Origin: a bacterium
GTDB taxonomy: Bacteria; Cyanobacteriota; Vampirovibrionia; Obscuribacterales; JAKAZS01
Direction of reading: 5' to 3'
NCBI GenBank assembly: GCA_021815785.1
Contig: JAKAZS010000020.1
Coordinates: 1-36,861 of the forward strand
DNA length: 36,861 bases
Position numbers and translations under genes: made by a program. The notes under the pieces are model-generated. The model did not search any database, was not told where the DNA came from, and saw only the letters and a list, made by a program, of their open reading frames with translations. Positions 1 to 8,080 of the stretch are shown here, piece after piece. Within the stretch, counting starts at the first letter, position 1, and every line of letters starts with the position of its first letter.

Positions 1-150
1 GCATTTAAGATTACAGCCTGATAAACGAATAAAAATTGATGGATGGCCATTATAGGGACCTTCTCCTTGAATTGTGTAAAAAATTTTTTCCAGCCACAGT
101 TTTTCGCTATTACCTAAGTCCTGATTTCGAATAAGATTTTTTCCGCGCAT
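1..150 (-). CDS. queE: 7-carboxy-7-deazaguanine synthase QueE, N-terminal fragment
   Basis: This is the first 50 codons of a gene that runs off the left edge. Reading down from the ATG at 150-148, the peptide contains [20 protein letters not shown] followed by LSGCNLKC. The TxQGEGP stretch and the start of a radical SAM cysteine motif are characteristic of QueE, which converts 6-carboxytetrahydropterin to 7-carboxy-7-deazaguanine using SAM and an iron-sulfur cluster. It starts 14 bp after the queC stop on the same strand, so the two are co-transcribed in the preQ0/queuosine pathway. The rest of the cluster motif and the C-terminus lie outside the window. The identification rests on the motif and on the queC neighbour. 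Confidence 0.85.
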   Translation of the reverse strand, partial: MRGKNLIRNQDLGNSEKLWLEKIFYTIQGEGPYNGHPSIFIRLSGCNLKC

Positions 151-164
151 TACAATCACACTTT

Positions 165-866
165 TTAAATATTTTGATAAATTAATGATCGGCTAATTAA
201 CGGGTCAATGCTTTGAGCTTCTTTAAAGCCTTTGGCTCTTAAAACGCAAGCATGGCAGGTGTTACAAGGCGGAAAAACCCCATTGTAGCAAGTTGTACTG
301 TATCCTAAGGCTTCAAAGCATTCAGGTATACGTTGAGCTAATTCAACTGTTTGGCATTTATTTAAATTAATTAAGGGGGTATGTAAGGTGATATTTTTAG
401 CTAGCCCAGTGCTTAATGTTTCTTGCATGGAATTAATAAAAGCTTGCCGACAATCTGGATAACCGCCGTAGTCTTCTTGTGATACGCCGATAACTATGTC
501 AGAAATATTATTAATATAAGCAACACTACCAGCTAAGCTTAAAAATAAAATATTACGTCCCGGAACAAAGGTGTCCTGTAACTCGTTTTGAGCAGTTGCA
601 GCTAGATTTACTTCTTTAACTTTATATTTTGGATTAACCAGAGGGCTATTTCCACCAAAAACATTACCTATTTTTAAAATAATATGTTTAACACCTGTTA
701 ATTTGGCGATTTTTTTAGCACTGGTTAATTCTAAAATATGTTTTTGCTGGTAATTGAAAGTTACTGCCAAAACGTTCTTAAATTTAGCCCTTGCCCAATA
801 AAGACAGGTTGTACTATCCTGTCCTCCGGAAAAAACCACTAAACAATTATTCGACGTTCTAGCCAC
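165..866 (-). CDS. queC: 7-cyano-7-deazaguanine (preQ0) synthase QueC
   Basis: ATP-dependent enzyme that turns 7-carboxy-7-deazaguanine plus ammonia into preQ0, the precursor of queuosine in tRNA. The N-terminal PP-loop SGGQDST is at residues 13-19. The C-terminal zinc site uses C193, C201, C204 and C207 (CNTCHAC region). At 233 residues it has the usual length. The start codon is GTG (866-864), supported by an AAGGAG ribosome site at 884-879. queE follows directly downstream, giving two consecutive steps of one pathway. The divergent guanine deaminase gene starts about 100 bp away across an AT-rich intergenic region. Confidence 0.97.
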   Translation of the reverse strand: MARTSNNCLVVFSGGQDSTTCLYWARAKFKNVLAVTFNYQQKHILELTSAKKIAKLTGVKHIILKIGNVFGGNSPLVNPKYKVKEVNLAATAQNELQDTFVPGRNILFLSLAGSVAYINNISDIVIGVSQEDYGGYPDCRQAFINSMQETLSTGLAKNITLHTPLINLNKCQTVELAQRIPECFEALGYSTTCYNGVFPPCNTCHACVLRAKGFKEAQSIDPLISRSLIYQNI

Positions 867-969
867 TTTAAAACAGTTCTCCTTAAAACCGAATTGTTTT
901 AGTAAAACATAAATTTATATTTATAATTTAATTTTAGTATAAATTTAGGCAAATTTTATATAAAATTAA

Positions 970-2313
970 ATGTTTGCAATGTCTGTTTCAAATTTTGTGA
1001 TGATTCCTTCAAGCCTTACCTTATATCGAGCCTATATAATTAACCCGATTAGTTTTAATGAAGTTGAAGCTTATCAAGATGGTGGGCTAGTCATTGATGA
1101 TTATGGTCAAATATATGATATTGGTGAATTTAAGCAGTTTGAATCAAGTCAATATGTCTTTGCGAAAATTTATGATTGGCGGGATAAAGTCATTATCCCT
1201 GGCTTTATTGATTTGCATGTGCATTTACCTCAAATAAATATTGTTGGTTTATGTGGGAAAAATTTGCTGGATTGGCTGGAAACTTATACATTTAAAGCCG
1301 AAGCTAAAATGCGGGATTTGCATTACGCGCAAAACATTACCAATTATTTTTATGACGAATTATTAAAAAACGGCACAACATGCGCTTTGGTCTTTTCATC
1401 TTCGCATTATGAAGCTACGCGACAAGCCTTTAATATTGCTAAAGCTCGCCAAATGCGCATTATTATGGGACAGGTTTTAATGGATATTAATGCTCCAGCT
1501 GATTTAATTAACCCCGTTCGTCAATCATTAAACGAATCCTGTAAATTAAGTGAAGCTTTCCATGGCGCTAATGACAACTTGCTCCAATATGCCTTTACCC
1601 CGAGGTTTGCAATAACTTCTAGCGCCGCCTTGCTAAAAGAAACGGGAAAACTCTATCAAGAATCAAAAACCTGTTATCTTCAAACACATTTAGCTGAATC
1701 TATTAATGAAATTAATTTTGTCAAGCAACTCTTTCCTCATAATTCAAGCTATACAGATATATATGACAGTAATATGTTACTTGGCAAGCGGAGTGTTTTT
1801 GCCCATGCTATTCATTTAGATGATTATGAATTAGATACCTTAAAGCAAAGTCAGTCTAGTCTTGCTCACTGTCCATCCTCGAATTTCTTTCTTAAAAGTG
1901 GGACTTTTGCCTTTAAAAAAATTCAAGCACTAAACCTTGCTTTTGGTCTTGGTTCAGATATTGCTGGCGGGCCTGATATTAGTATTGCTAACACTATGAA
2001 AGATGCCTATTATGCTCAAATGAATGAATTTATTTCACCTGTTGAACTGTTTTATTTAGCAACCTTAGCCGGTGCGCAGGCCTTATCTTTAGAGCAGCAA
2101 ATTGGTTCATTTGCCGCCTTAAAACATGCTGATTTTCTTGTCTTAAGAAATAATCTTCAGCCGGACATATCCGAAAAGCTTCATAATATGAGTCCAGAAG
2201 AAATATTAAGTAAGTTGATTTTTACCAAAAATAGCTTTAGCGTTGAAAAAACCTTTGTTCGTGGTCAATGTTTATATGATAAAACTAACAAAAAATCGCA
2301 ATACGTTTTATAA
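970..2313 (+). CDS. guaD: Guanine deaminase
   Basis: Amidohydrolase that deaminates guanine to xanthine in purine salvage or catabolism. Zinc ligands are visible as H83 and H85 (PGFIDLHVH), H240 (QTHLAES), H279 (FAHAIHL) and D330 (GLGSDIAGG); AHCPSSNFF at about 299-307 is another family signature. The region after HxH (LLDWLETYTFKAE) is typical of guanine deaminases rather than of chlorohydrolases in general. Length (447 aa) fits. The ATG at 970 has no clear Shine-Dalgarno, and a second ATG in frame at 979 is an alternative start. The phosphoribosyltransferase gene begins 37 bp downstream, so the pair probably forms a purine-salvage operon. Confidence 0.93.
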   Translation: MFAMSVSNFVMIPSSLTLYRAYIINPISFNEVEAYQDGGLVIDDYGQIYDIGEFKQFESSQYVFAKIYDWRDKVIIPGFIDLHVHLPQINIVGLCGKNLLDWLETYTFKAEAKMRDLHYAQNITNYFYDELLKNGTTCALVFSSSHYEATRQAFNIAKARQMRIIMGQVLMDINAPADLINPVRQSLNESCKLSEAFHGANDNLLQYAFTPRFAITSSAALLKETGKLYQESKTCYLQTHLAESINEINFVKQLFPHNSSYTDIYDSNMLLGKRSVFAHAIHLDDYELDTLKQSQSSLAHCPSSNFFLKSGTFAFKKIQALNLAFGLGSDIAGGPDISIANTMKDAYYAQMNEFISPVELFYLATLAGAQALSLEQQIGSFAALKHADFLVLRNNLQPDISEKLHNMSPEEILSKLIFTKNSFSVEKTFVRGQCLYDKTNKKSQYVL

Positions 2314-2350
2314 TTTTAGTTAAAACTGATATTTAATAAAGGATAAAATA

Positions 2351-2881
2351 ATGGGTCAGCTCAAAGAATTATATTCAAGCCAGGCTATTCAATCAAGGGT
2401 CAAAGAGCTTGGCAAGCAAATAAGTCAAGATTTTTATGATTTAGATAACCCTGTGGTTATTGGTGTTATGAAAGGCGCTGTATGTTTTTTAACTGATTTG
2501 ATGCGTGAATTAAAGACCAAAGACCCCTGGCAACTGGAATTTGTACGATTGTCAAGCTATGGTGCGGCTAAAGAAAGTAGCGGAACGGTTCAAACGCCGT
2601 ATTTAGATTTGCCAAATTTATATGAACGTAATATTTTAGTTGTTGAAGACATAATTGATTCAGGAAGAACGGCTCAATTCTTTTTGAATTATTTAAAAGA
2701 ACAGTATAATCCAAATGTCCTTAAAATTGCAACCTTTTTAAGTAAGCCATCGAGGCGGGTTCTTCCCCTTGACCCAGATTATATTGGTTATACTATTGAT
2801 GATTTATTTGTAATTGGATATGGATTGGATCTTATTGAAAAATATCGTGAAATCCCATATTTGGCTATATATGAACAATAA
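2351..2881 (+). CDS. hpt: Hypoxanthine/guanine phosphoribosyltransferase
   Basis: Transfers ribose-5-phosphate from PRPP to hypoxanthine or guanine, giving IMP or GMP. The PRPP-binding motif VVEDIIDSGRT is at residues 97-107 and the flexible-loop region SSYGAAKESSG at about 68-78. The C-terminal YIGYTIDDLFVIGYGLD stretch matches the base-binding part of bacterial HPRTs. Its 176 residues are standard. An AGGA ribosome site lies just upstream of ATG 2351. It is co-oriented with guanine deaminase 37 bp upstream, so guanine could be either salvaged or deaminated by products of the same transcript. Preference for hypoxanthine, guanine or xanthine cannot be read from the sequence. Confidence 0.93.
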   Translation: MGQLKELYSSQAIQSRVKELGKQISQDFYDLDNPVVIGVMKGAVCFLTDLMRELKTKDPWQLEFVRLSSYGAAKESSGTVQTPYLDLPNLYERNILVVEDIIDSGRTAQFFLNYLKEQYNPNVLKIATFLSKPSRRVLPLDPDYIGYTIDDLFVIGYGLDLIEKYREIPYLAIYEQ

Positions 2882-2917
2882 ATTTTTGTCTTTAATTGAT
2901 TTTGATACCACGAATTA

Positions 2918-4084
2918 ATGAATTTTATACTGATATTTCTGCTGTTAATTATCTCAAGTAATGAGAATCTTTATGCATATAATCAAAATGTATTTAATCA
3001 TGTCGATTCCGTTAAATTAGCTTTAAGTAAAAATTTAAGCGATAATCAACTTGCCAATTTGAAAACTTCAGCATCGTTAAACAATACTTCTAAAACAAAT
3101 CAGGTTCCTGTACTAGACGCTAAAATTGATTTTGAAACATTTTTAGATTTAACGGTACCTAATTGGACTGTTACTAATACAAGTATTTACATTGCATCTA
3201 AACAAAGTTTTGATTTTAAGAAAGTTTCGCCTAAGTACATTAATCATATTCTTTTTCTTCCTTTACCTGATTATTTAAATAATCAGATGAAAAATTTAGT
3301 ACCAATATATAATGAATGTGGTGTTGATGCTATTATGTTTGAAACGTTTGCCTATGACAGTTATAAGTTGAATTTAGCCGTGTATAATTGTAAAAATATT
3401 GATGCAGCTCGAACTTTATACTCAGTTTTAAAATCAGGTTCTACTAATTCAATTCGTCATGGCAGTATATCTTCTGAAGATGATTCTAGTATTTCTTTAT
3501 GTCAGAACAATTTTTTTATTTCAATTAAAACGCAATCGTCAGAAGAAGAAATTGAAAAAAATGCTGCTTTGAACCTAGCTAAGCAAATTAACAAATTATC
3601 TCTAGCTGATAATAATATTCCCAATATATTAAACCGGTTACCATCATTCGGCAAAATTGAAGGCAGTGAAAAGCTTATAATTGGTGAAGAATCAGCTCGT
3701 TATTTTTTTACAATTCCTTTGTTTGATGATTTAAAATTAACCAATCTTATTTCTGGTGCAGTATGTGATTATCGAATGGAAGATCCTTTTAAAGAGCGTT
3801 TAAGAATTCTTTTGTTGAAATTTAAAGATCATAAAAGTGCAACTGAAGTGTATGATGAATATATCGCATCATTAAATCATAGTGATTCAATAAAAAAAAT
3901 TCGCCTAAAATTCGATTCCCCTGATTCTGGTTCTAGCCCAGTTAGTGATAAATCTTATCCGCAGATTTATAAAACCAATAGTAAATTTATGCTATGTCAG
4001 ACTGGTGATAATTATTTTTTGATTATTAAAAATGCTCGTAAAGTTCAATCGCTTACTGAATTTGCTCCAACTATACTTTATTAA
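2918..4084 (+). CDS. Secreted protein of unknown function, DUF6599-like
   Basis: A 388-residue protein with a short hydrophobic N-terminus (about residues 3-20), which suggests export. No catalytic motif is visible. Its layout resembles the secreted family annotated DUF6599: an early statement of the type F-x-D-L-T-V-P-N-W, a middle stretch concerning 'DAARTLYSVLKSGS', an FFISIKTQ strand, and a section IPNILNRLPSFGKIEGSEKLI followed by a repeat of the same fold. I recognise this from memory only, so the family assignment is moderate. The next gene follows 15 bp downstream, also exported, so the two may work together at the envelope. Their operon ends at the terminator at 4894-4931. Confidence 0.75.
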   Translation: MNFILIFLLLIISSNENLYAYNQNVFNHVDSVKLALSKNLSDNQLANLKTSASLNNTSKTNQVPVLDAKIDFETFLDLTVPNWTVTNTSIYIASKQSFDFKKVSPKYINHILFLPLPDYLNNQMKNLVPIYNECGVDAIMFETFAYDSYKLNLAVYNCKNIDAARTLYSVLKSGSTNSIRHGSISSEDDSSISLCQNNFFISIKTQSSEEEIEKNAALNLAKQINKLSLADNNIPNILNRLPSFGKIEGSEKLIIGEESARYFFTIPLFDDLKLTNLISGAVCDYRMEDPFKERLRILLLKFKDHKSATEVYDEYIASLNHSDSIKKIRLKFDSPDSGSSPVSDKSYPQIYKTNSKFMLCQTGDNYFLIIKNARKVQSLTEFAPTILY

Positions 4085-4099
4085 ATAAAAGGATTTTCA

Positions 4100-4864
4100 A
4101 TGTTAAAAAAATACAGGGCAAATAAAATATTACTCATTAGTATCGTGTTGTTTGTTTTAAGTTATTCAAATATTCTAAAATGTTTAAACAGTCAGGCTTA
4201 TAATTGTGATCAAATTGCACAAAATACTAGTGATATTACTAAAAATTCTAGTCAATCTGGTGATAGTAAAGCAACTGATTCAGCTGGTCATGAAAGTGAC
4301 AGTGAAAGCACTGTATTAAATAAAGCAGCAATTTTAAAATTATTAGCAAGTATGTACACAACCTTAAATCAATTAAATCGAGCTGCTTTAGATTTACAGT
4401 CGGAGGCTAGTCAATCTGAATATGATGGAGCGGATCTTATGACTTCGGCTATGGTTATGCAGCCGATGATGGGTGGTCCAAGTGGTATGCCTTACGTTAA
4501 CAAAGTTAGCCCGAATAAGGATTTTAGCAATGTTTTGCCGGTTCGCAAGAAATGGGTAAAATTTACTTATCGCCAGTTAATGCATGTTAGCGGTATTTTA
4601 AATAATGAATTTGCTAAATTAAGTTATGCTGACTTTAAAGATAATCAGAATATCGCTTCATATATGGCCCAATGTAATGTTTTTAGTGATACCTTGGATT
4701 CAGTTAAAGCCAATATTGAAAAAGTTAAAATGCTTATTAGCCATAATAATTACGATAATAAATTGCTTTATGATAATGGTAAGTTAATTAGTGATGACGT
4801 CAATGGTTTGAATGAAATTCGTAAAAGATTAATTAAAGATATTAAAAAACTCAAATTAGATTAA
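4100..4864 (+). CDS. Hypothetical exported or membrane-anchored helical protein
   Basis: Unrecognised 254-residue protein. Residues 9-28 form one hydrophobic segment (signal peptide or N-terminal anchor). A Ser/Thr/Asp-rich low-complexity linker follows at about 35-70, then a helical stretch, a Met/Gly/Pro-rich patch (MVMQPMMGGPSGMP) at about 118-131, and a C-terminal helical region rich in Lys and Asn. An AAAGGA ribosome site precedes ATG 4100. It is 15 bp after the preceding secreted protein and is the last gene before a strong terminator, so the two form one unit. I propose no function. Confidence 0.7.
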   Translation: MLKKYRANKILLISIVLFVLSYSNILKCLNSQAYNCDQIAQNTSDITKNSSQSGDSKATDSAGHESDSESTVLNKAAILKLLASMYTTLNQLNRAALDLQSEASQSEYDGADLMTSAMVMQPMMGGPSGMPYVNKVSPNKDFSNVLPVRKKWVKFTYRQLMHVSGILNNEFAKLSYADFKDNQNIASYMAQCNVFSDTLDSVKANIEKVKMLISHNNYDNKLLYDNGKLISDDVNGLNEIRKRLIKDIKKLKLD

Positions 4865-4893
4865 ACCAAGTGTACGGTTGTTGTCTGAAAAAC

Positions 4894-4931
4894 AAAAATA
4901 CCATCAGAAACTAGTTCTCGATGGTATTTTT
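4894..4931. terminator. Bidirectional intrinsic terminator
   Basis: Perfect 12-bp inverted repeat: AAAAATACCATC (4894-4905) against GATGGTATTTTT (4920-4931), with a second AGAA/TTCT pairing inside the loop. On the plus strand it lies 29 bp after the stop of the 254-aa gene and ends in a T run. On the minus strand it also ends in a T-rich tract (TTTTTGTTTTT), so it can stop transcription both ways and would form the 3' end of the candidate RNA at 4894-5097. Confidence 0.85.
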
Positions 4932-5097
4932 GCTACTATTTGGCTGCTTGAGGCTTACAAGCTGTAGTATTTCTTTATGCTTTAGCCAAAATCACACAAA
5001 GCGGGCTACTAGTTGATGTTTCTGGTGGGCGCCACCTGATGTTTCCACTTTGCCCCTCGGCTCATAGCAATTTCATTTCTTAATTGCTCACCGTTAT
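4894..5097 (-). ncRNA. Candidate structured non-coding RNA
   Basis: The 417-bp gap 4865-5281 holds no credible ORF but is unlike the AT-rich spacers elsewhere. Read on the minus strand it has a -10-like TATATT (5109-5104) with only a weak -35, then a chain of hairpins: AGCAATT/AATTGCT (arms 5066-5072 and 5082-5088), the 5-bp GGTGG/CCACC stem (5024-5036), TACTA/TAGTA enclosing GCTTG/CAAGC, and finally the 12-bp terminator. The GGTGG stem is flanked by two copies of the nonamer GAAACATCA. A transcript of about 200 nt would fit the size of 6S RNA, but I do not see the single long imperfect duplex with a central bubble that 6S requires, nor tmRNA, SRP or RNase P signatures. The family is unknown. 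The remainder, 5098-5281, is AT-rich with nothing I recognise. Confidence 0.4.
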
Positions 5098-5281
5098 GAT
5101 ATTAATATACCAATAAATTTAAAGCTTGAATACTACCCCAAATTACATTTAATCTAATTAATTAAAGCAAAATATAGTAGTGGTTATCAGATTTTAAATA
5201 CCCGAACTTATCCAAGATATGTAGCGTATATACAGGAGCAAAGGTAATGGATTAATAATTAATTAATATTTTTGCGGAAAA

Positions 5282-7933
5282 TTAATTTGAATTTAGCTTT
5301 AATAGTATTTTGCGAGCCTGAGCGTATTTTAATTCAGCTTCTTCCGTTCGATCAATTTTACGCAATACTTTTGCTAATTCACGCAGGCAATTAGCAACTT
5401 CACTAGAAATATCGCCAAATTGCTGTTGTTTGAGTCTAAGCGAACGTTCAAGTAAAGGTAGGCATTCAAAATATTTTTCTTGTTCCCAGTAAATTCCACC
5501 TAAAATTTCTAAGGCTTCAGCCAATTGAAATAAATCTACCGGTGTAACCGAAGCTAAAATACTAATTATTTTAAACATAATTGGTTCGGCTTTTAAAAAA
5601 TTATTTTGAGCACATAAACAGGCCGCCATGTTATTTAAATCATCTAATAATTCCGGAGAATTCGATGAATAAATTTCCTGTTTATGAAAAATAATTTGTT
5701 CATAAATTGCTTCGGCCTGACCAAAATTTTCTGAATCATAAAAAGTATTGGCCATTTGTGCCATTTTCTCTAAAACAGTTACACTTATTTCTGGGGCTGT
5801 CTGGTTTTCGGGTAATTGAGCTCGTGGCGGTTGAGCAGATTCGGGAACACGTGATGCCGTACCATTAGCCTGGGATATAGTTTCATTGACTTTATGATTG
5901 GAATTTTTACTAGCAACTGGTTCTGTGCTGGTATCGTTACTAGGATTATTGGCTGTAACAGGTTTAGTATTAGTGGTATCGTTACTAGGATTATTGGCTG
6001 TAACAGGTTTAGTATTAGTGTTATTGTTACTAGGATTATTGGCTGTAATAGGTTTTGTACTAGTGTTATTGTTACTAGGATTATTGGCTGTAATAGGTTT
6101 TGTACTAGTGTTATTGTTACTAGGATTATTGGCTGTAACAGGTTTAGTACTAGTGTTATTGTTACTAGGATTATTGGCTGTAAAGGGTTTAGTACTAGTG
6201 TTATCGTTACTAGGATTATTGGCTGTAATAGGTTTTGTACTAGTGTTATCGTTACTAGGATTATTGGCTGTAACAGGTTTAGTACTAGTGTTATTGTTAG
6301 GATTGTTGACCTTGGTCGGTTTTACACTGGTATCATTACCTGGATTGTTAACAGCAGCTTTGACTTTGTTGGGCTTTAGAGTTTCGGTTGAAGCCTTAAT
6401 ACTCGTAGCATTTGCTGGTTCAGGTTTTACATCAATAGCTTCATTAAGAACACTGGCAAAATTGTTTAAAGATAAATTGTCAATTTGTTCATCATTACTA
6501 ACGCTAGAGGAATTGAAAGCTTGTTTGAGGCTTTTGTTAATGGCAATATTTTGTTCTTCCCAATTTTGATCTTGGCTAAAATTGGTCTTGCCAATTTCTT
6601 CCCAGCTTGGATTGGGGATATCACTAGTCATTTCGCTAACATTAATATTTTCGGATTCAGTTGGACTAACCAGAGTGGTGTTTTTATCCCAACCTAATTC
6701 ATTTAAAACATCTTCAAGAGTTATGTTTACTTCATAGTTAGAATCAAGCAATTTACCATTGAAATAATTCAAAACAAAAGTCGCATCTTTAGCCGCCATA
6801 ATATTTTTGGCTACCATATAGTAGACTTTTAAAGATGTTAGTAAAAGGCTTTCATTTAAGTATCCCGTCATGCTTAGAATTTTAGCTAACACTAAGGCGG
6901 TTTTTGTCTTATAATTAAAAGCTTCTTCAAGCTTTTCCTCGTTAATAATATTTGCATTATTAAGTAATTCAAAAAATTTAAAATCTAAGCAAGCTCGATC
7001 GATTTCTTCCGAACAGACGTTCAATAGGGCATCTTCAATATTTAAACCGGTTTGATAGGCAATTTTCAGGCAATCAACTGCTGCATAAAGTTCAATACTT
7101 CCTTGATAGACTTTTTTTTGAATTTTTAATACTGCATCCAAAAGTTCCTGATTAATAAAACCCTGATTAATTAAAATCTGGCCTATCATTTCTCCAGTTT
7201 GCAGTTGAATTTCGATGGCATTGGCAATATCGGCCTCATTAAGAATATTTGCTGATACCAGCAATTCACCAATTCTTCCGGTCTGTTTGGTATTACCTTC
7301 AAGAATTTGTTTGGCCTGTTCCATAATATAGCTATTGGCCGAATTGCTTAAATATCTTCCAGAGGCTACCCGTAAAACTTCAACAGCTTGGCTGCGAGGT
7401 AACATTTCATCACGGATGCGAACTTGAACTTCCAAGGCAGCATTCAAACAATTTTCCGTAATAAAGTTATTTAAAACTAAAACTCTACCTAGAGGCAAGC
7501 CAATTGACTGCGATCTTTGTAGGCACAAATTTAATTGATCGTGATTTATTAATTGAGCTTCAATTAGTAAATCACCCAATTTATTACTTCTTGATCCTTG
7601 AACATGACAATTTTTCTCATTAGAAAATACGGTTTCAAAATTTTCGCCAGTTTTAAGCGCTGTCTTAATTAGTTTAATGGCGGTATTTGTATCAATAACT
7701 TTATCTTTAACATAAGCTTCAGCTTTGAGGGCTACATCTAATGTCCCTTGGGTTACATAGCCACCGACTAATAACATTTGACCTAATTGCATGCGCCGAT
7801 TGGCAGGCAGGCAAGTGATTTCTTTTAATCTTTTGGGATCAACTACACCAGATTTGACTAATAATTCACCAAGCAAATTATCAGAAGACAAACCAAACAT
7901 GCTTTGTTTCGATTTAAAAAATTCAGTAGCCAA
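5282..7933 (-). CDS. Large protein: four MshEN-like repeats, Asn/Thr/Pro-rich repeat linker, C-terminal TPRs
   Basis: 883 residues with no signal peptide. Residues about 20-95, 117-195, 219-300 and 322-400 are four diverged copies of a helical module (LGELLV..G.I....L..AL..Q..., then LGQ.L...GY/F....L..AL). This pattern resembles the N-terminal domain of type II secretion/pilus ATPases (MshEN/GspE_N), but no ATPase follows. Residues about 430-690 are low-complexity and include eight tandem 15-residue units of the form TANNPSNNNTSTKPV. Residues about 715-883 are TPR repeats of the kinesin-light-chain style (ALEILGGIYWEQEKYFECLPLLERSL). The start is TTG at 7933 with GGA eight bases upstream; an upstream ATG is out of frame and hits a stop. 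Probably a scaffold; MshEN domains in other proteins bind cyclic di-GMP, but binding here is only inference. It lies 147 bp downstream of mnmG. Confidence 0.85.
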   Translation of the reverse strand: MATEFFKSKQSMFGLSSDNLLGELLVKSGVVDPKRLKEITCLPANRRMQLGQMLLVGGYVTQGTLDVALKAEAYVKDKVIDTNTAIKLIKTALKTGENFETVFSNEKNCHVQGSRSNKLGDLLIEAQLINHDQLNLCLQRSQSIGLPLGRVLVLNNFITENCLNAALEVQVRIRDEMLPRSQAVEVLRVASGRYLSNSANSYIMEQAKQILEGNTKQTGRIGELLVSANILNEADIANAIEIQLQTGEMIGQILINQGFINQELLDAVLKIQKKVYQGSIELYAAVDCLKIAYQTGLNIEDALLNVCSEEIDRACLDFKFFELLNNANIINEEKLEEAFNYKTKTALVLAKILSMTGYLNESLLLTSLKVYYMVAKNIMAAKDATFVLNYFNGKLLDSNYEVNITLEDVLNELGWDKNTTLVSPTESENINVSEMTSDIPNPSWEEIGKTNFSQDQNWEEQNIAINKSLKQAFNSSSVSNDEQIDNLSLNNFASVLNEAIDVKPEPANATSIKASTETLKPNKVKAAVNNPGNDTSVKPTKVNNPNNNTSTKPVTANNPSNDNTSTKPITANNPSNDNTSTKPFTANNPSNNNTSTKPVTANNPSNNNTSTKPITANNPSNNNTSTKPITANNPSNNNTNTKPVTANNPSNDTTNTKPVTANNPSNDTSTEPVASKNSNHKVNETISQANGTASRVPESAQPPRAQLPENQTAPEISVTVLEKMAQMANTFYDSENFGQAEAIYEQIIFHKQEIYSSNSPELLDDLNNMAACLCAQNNFLKAEPIMFKIISILASVTPVDLFQLAEALEILGGIYWEQEKYFECLPLLERSLRLKQQQFGDISSEVANCLRELAKVLRKIDRTEEAELKYAQARKILLKLNSN
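5931..6290. repeat. 45-bp in-frame tandem repeat, eight clear copies
   Basis: The core GTTACTAGGATTATTGGCTG recurs with 45-bp spacing at 5936, 5981, 6026, 6071, 6116, 6161, 6206 and 6251. A degenerate copy follows to about 6335. Each unit encodes 15 residues of the linker in the 883-aa protein. Variation between units is confined to a few positions (Val/Ile/Phe after KP, Asn/Asp in PSN-x). Such arrays usually change copy number by slippage or recombination without breaking the frame. Confidence 0.95.
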
Positions 7934-8080
7934 TTTTCTGTTCCATATATTTTAAGCTGAATTTACCTTTACTATCATAGTTGTGTAATATTATTATAAC
8001 TAATTTGTAAGGTTTTGCGTATTTTTTTTAACTTAAGCTAAGTATTATATTTAATAGTTAAAAACCAGGTTGATTATTAA

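Noticed and set aside
4894-5097. tmRNA, SRP RNA or RNase P RNA
   Set aside because: None of the conserved strings of these RNAs (for example tRNA-like ends, GGAAG-type SRP tetraloop region, GAGGAAAGTCC) occurs on either strand.
5931-6335. CRISPR-like array
   Set aside because: Units are contiguous with no unique spacers and remain in frame within one gene.
5894-6697. Plus-strand ORFs opposite the 45-bp repeats (161, 223 and 70 codons)
   Set aside because: They are antisense shadows of the Asn/Thr/Pro-rich repeat; their hydrophobic repeated sequence simply mirrors the tandem array, and the minus-strand gene has clear domains on both sides.
7984-7998. Weak Per-box-like string upstream of the 883-aa gene
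   Set aside because: Only one half matches; in DNA this AT-rich such partial matches are expected by chance.
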